From positions 1 to 38,009 of the forward strand of contig CASETM010000059.1 of assembly GCA_949290865.1 (NCBI GenBank): DNA of 38,009 nt, read 5' to 3'. This DNA is from an uncultured Bacillota bacterium (GTDB taxonomy: Bacteria > Bacillota_I > Bacilli_A > Erysipelotrichales > Coprobacillaceae). Shown piece after piece: positions 37,846 to 38,009 of the stretch. A model generated the notes under the pieces. The model searched no databases, was not told the DNA's origin, and was given only the letters and a program-made list of their open reading frames with translations. Numbering within the stretch: position 1 is the first letter of the stretch; the number at the start of each line of letters is the position of its first letter. A program made the translations under genes and the position numbers.

Positions 37846-37882
37846 AATAATGGCAAAAGAAAATGAACGGTAGTGTCAAATA

Positions 37883-37912
37883 AGTTATGAAAAAATGAAT
37901 TTTTTCATAACT
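37883..37912. terminator. 13-bp hairpin, probable minus-strand terminator
   Basis: AGTTATGAAAAAA (37883-37895) pairs perfectly with TTTTTTCATAACT (37900-37912), loop TGAA. It lies just past the stop of the minus-strand gene fragment; A/T content within the stem allows termination on either strand. Confidence 0.6.
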
Positions 37913-37916
37913 AGAA

Positions 37917-38009
37917 TTACATAGTAGATTCTATGTAGTAATTCAATGCTTCATCCAGCAGTATGTTCCATTTGCTTGGCATATTATGTGTCTTTTTAAG
38001 ACAATCCAA
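37917..38009 (-). CDS. 3' end of an unidentified minus-strand gene
   Basis: Read on the minus strand from the window edge, one frame is open for 30 codons to TAA (37919-37917). It ends KKTHNMPSKWNILLDEALNYYIESTM, and a strong hairpin follows, as expected for a gene end. The Trp-containing basic segment followed by a helix is reminiscent of C-termini of some transposases, but I cannot identify a family and a chance open frame of this size is possible. Confidence 0.35.
   Translation of the reverse strand: MDCLKKTHNMPSKWNILLDEALNYYIESTM

Noticed and set aside
37850-37873. Seven-codon frame ATG...TAG after the MerR-type promoter
   Set aside because: The ATG nearly coincides with the predicted transcription start and has no ribosome site.

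Overview
The window is a dense, low-GC, mostly plus-strand stretch of a Firmicutes (Bacillota) chromosome. The evidence is strong AGGAGG-type ribosome sites, U-tract hairpin terminators, a T-box leader, and the Firmicutes neighbourhood hprK-lgt-ppaX-trxB-rapZ-whiA. Standard stop codons including TGA, small gut-Firmicutes membrane proteins, zinc-ribbon proteins and a cca gene between uvrB and uvrA suggest the Erysipelotrichia (Coprobacillus/Catenibacterium-like). That assignment is inference only.

Layout. (1) 1-4673 is an accessory set: a YeiL-like Crp/Fnr regulator with a damaged or unusual 5' end, an EamA transporter with a His-rich tail overlapping a SAM methyltransferase, a 60-residue membrane protein, a coupled GNAT-DUF1801-DUF1648 trio, and a ferritin-like diiron protein. 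(2) 4690-6042 on the minus strand is the Mg2+ channel gene mgtE, sharing a bidirectional terminator with the ferritin-like gene. (3) 6204-8558 holds an RluA-type pseudouridine synthase, two small membrane proteins and an AEC permease. (4) 8805-18147 looks like one operon: ctp-type S41 protease, uvrB, cca, uvrA, hprK, lgt, closed by a terminator. (5) 18226-20475 is ppaX-like phosphatase, trxB and a Bax-inhibitor-1 family protein. (6) 20548-22847 is rapZ, whiA, a small XRE regulator and a small membrane protein; yvcK, usual between rapZ and whiA, is absent. (7) 22904-27735 is two zinc-ribbon membrane proteins followed by the cell-wall genes murF, a lysozyme-like gene and ddl. (8) 27801-37785 is a complete T-box-controlled branched-chain amino acid operon, leuA-ilvN-ilvC-leuC-leuD-leuB-ilvD-ilvB. 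(9) 37786-38009 holds a MerR-type promoter with a 19-bp spacer and no evident gene, facing the 3' end of an unidentified minus-strand gene.

How the genes work together. The last operon encodes every step from pyruvate to 2-ketoisovalerate and on to 2-ketoisocaproate, except the transaminase. Its leader carries a promoter, T-box stem I with a probable CUC (Leu) specifier, the T-box sequence, and mutually exclusive antiterminator and terminator, so it should switch on when tRNA-Leu is uncharged. MurF and Ddl supply and attach D-Ala-D-Ala for peptidoglycan. HprK and a PpaX-like pyrophosphatase fit the Firmicutes carbon-control cycle, and UvrA/UvrB are two of the three excision-repair proteins.

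Most of the window is ordinary core genome. No CRISPR array, rRNA, tRNA, complete insertion sequence or clearly new system was seen. The best leads are the competing hairpins between ilvC and leuC, the orphan MerR-like promoter at the right end, the T-box base that does not fit a leucine tRNA well, and the G8 tract with broken 5' end of the YeiL-like regulator.
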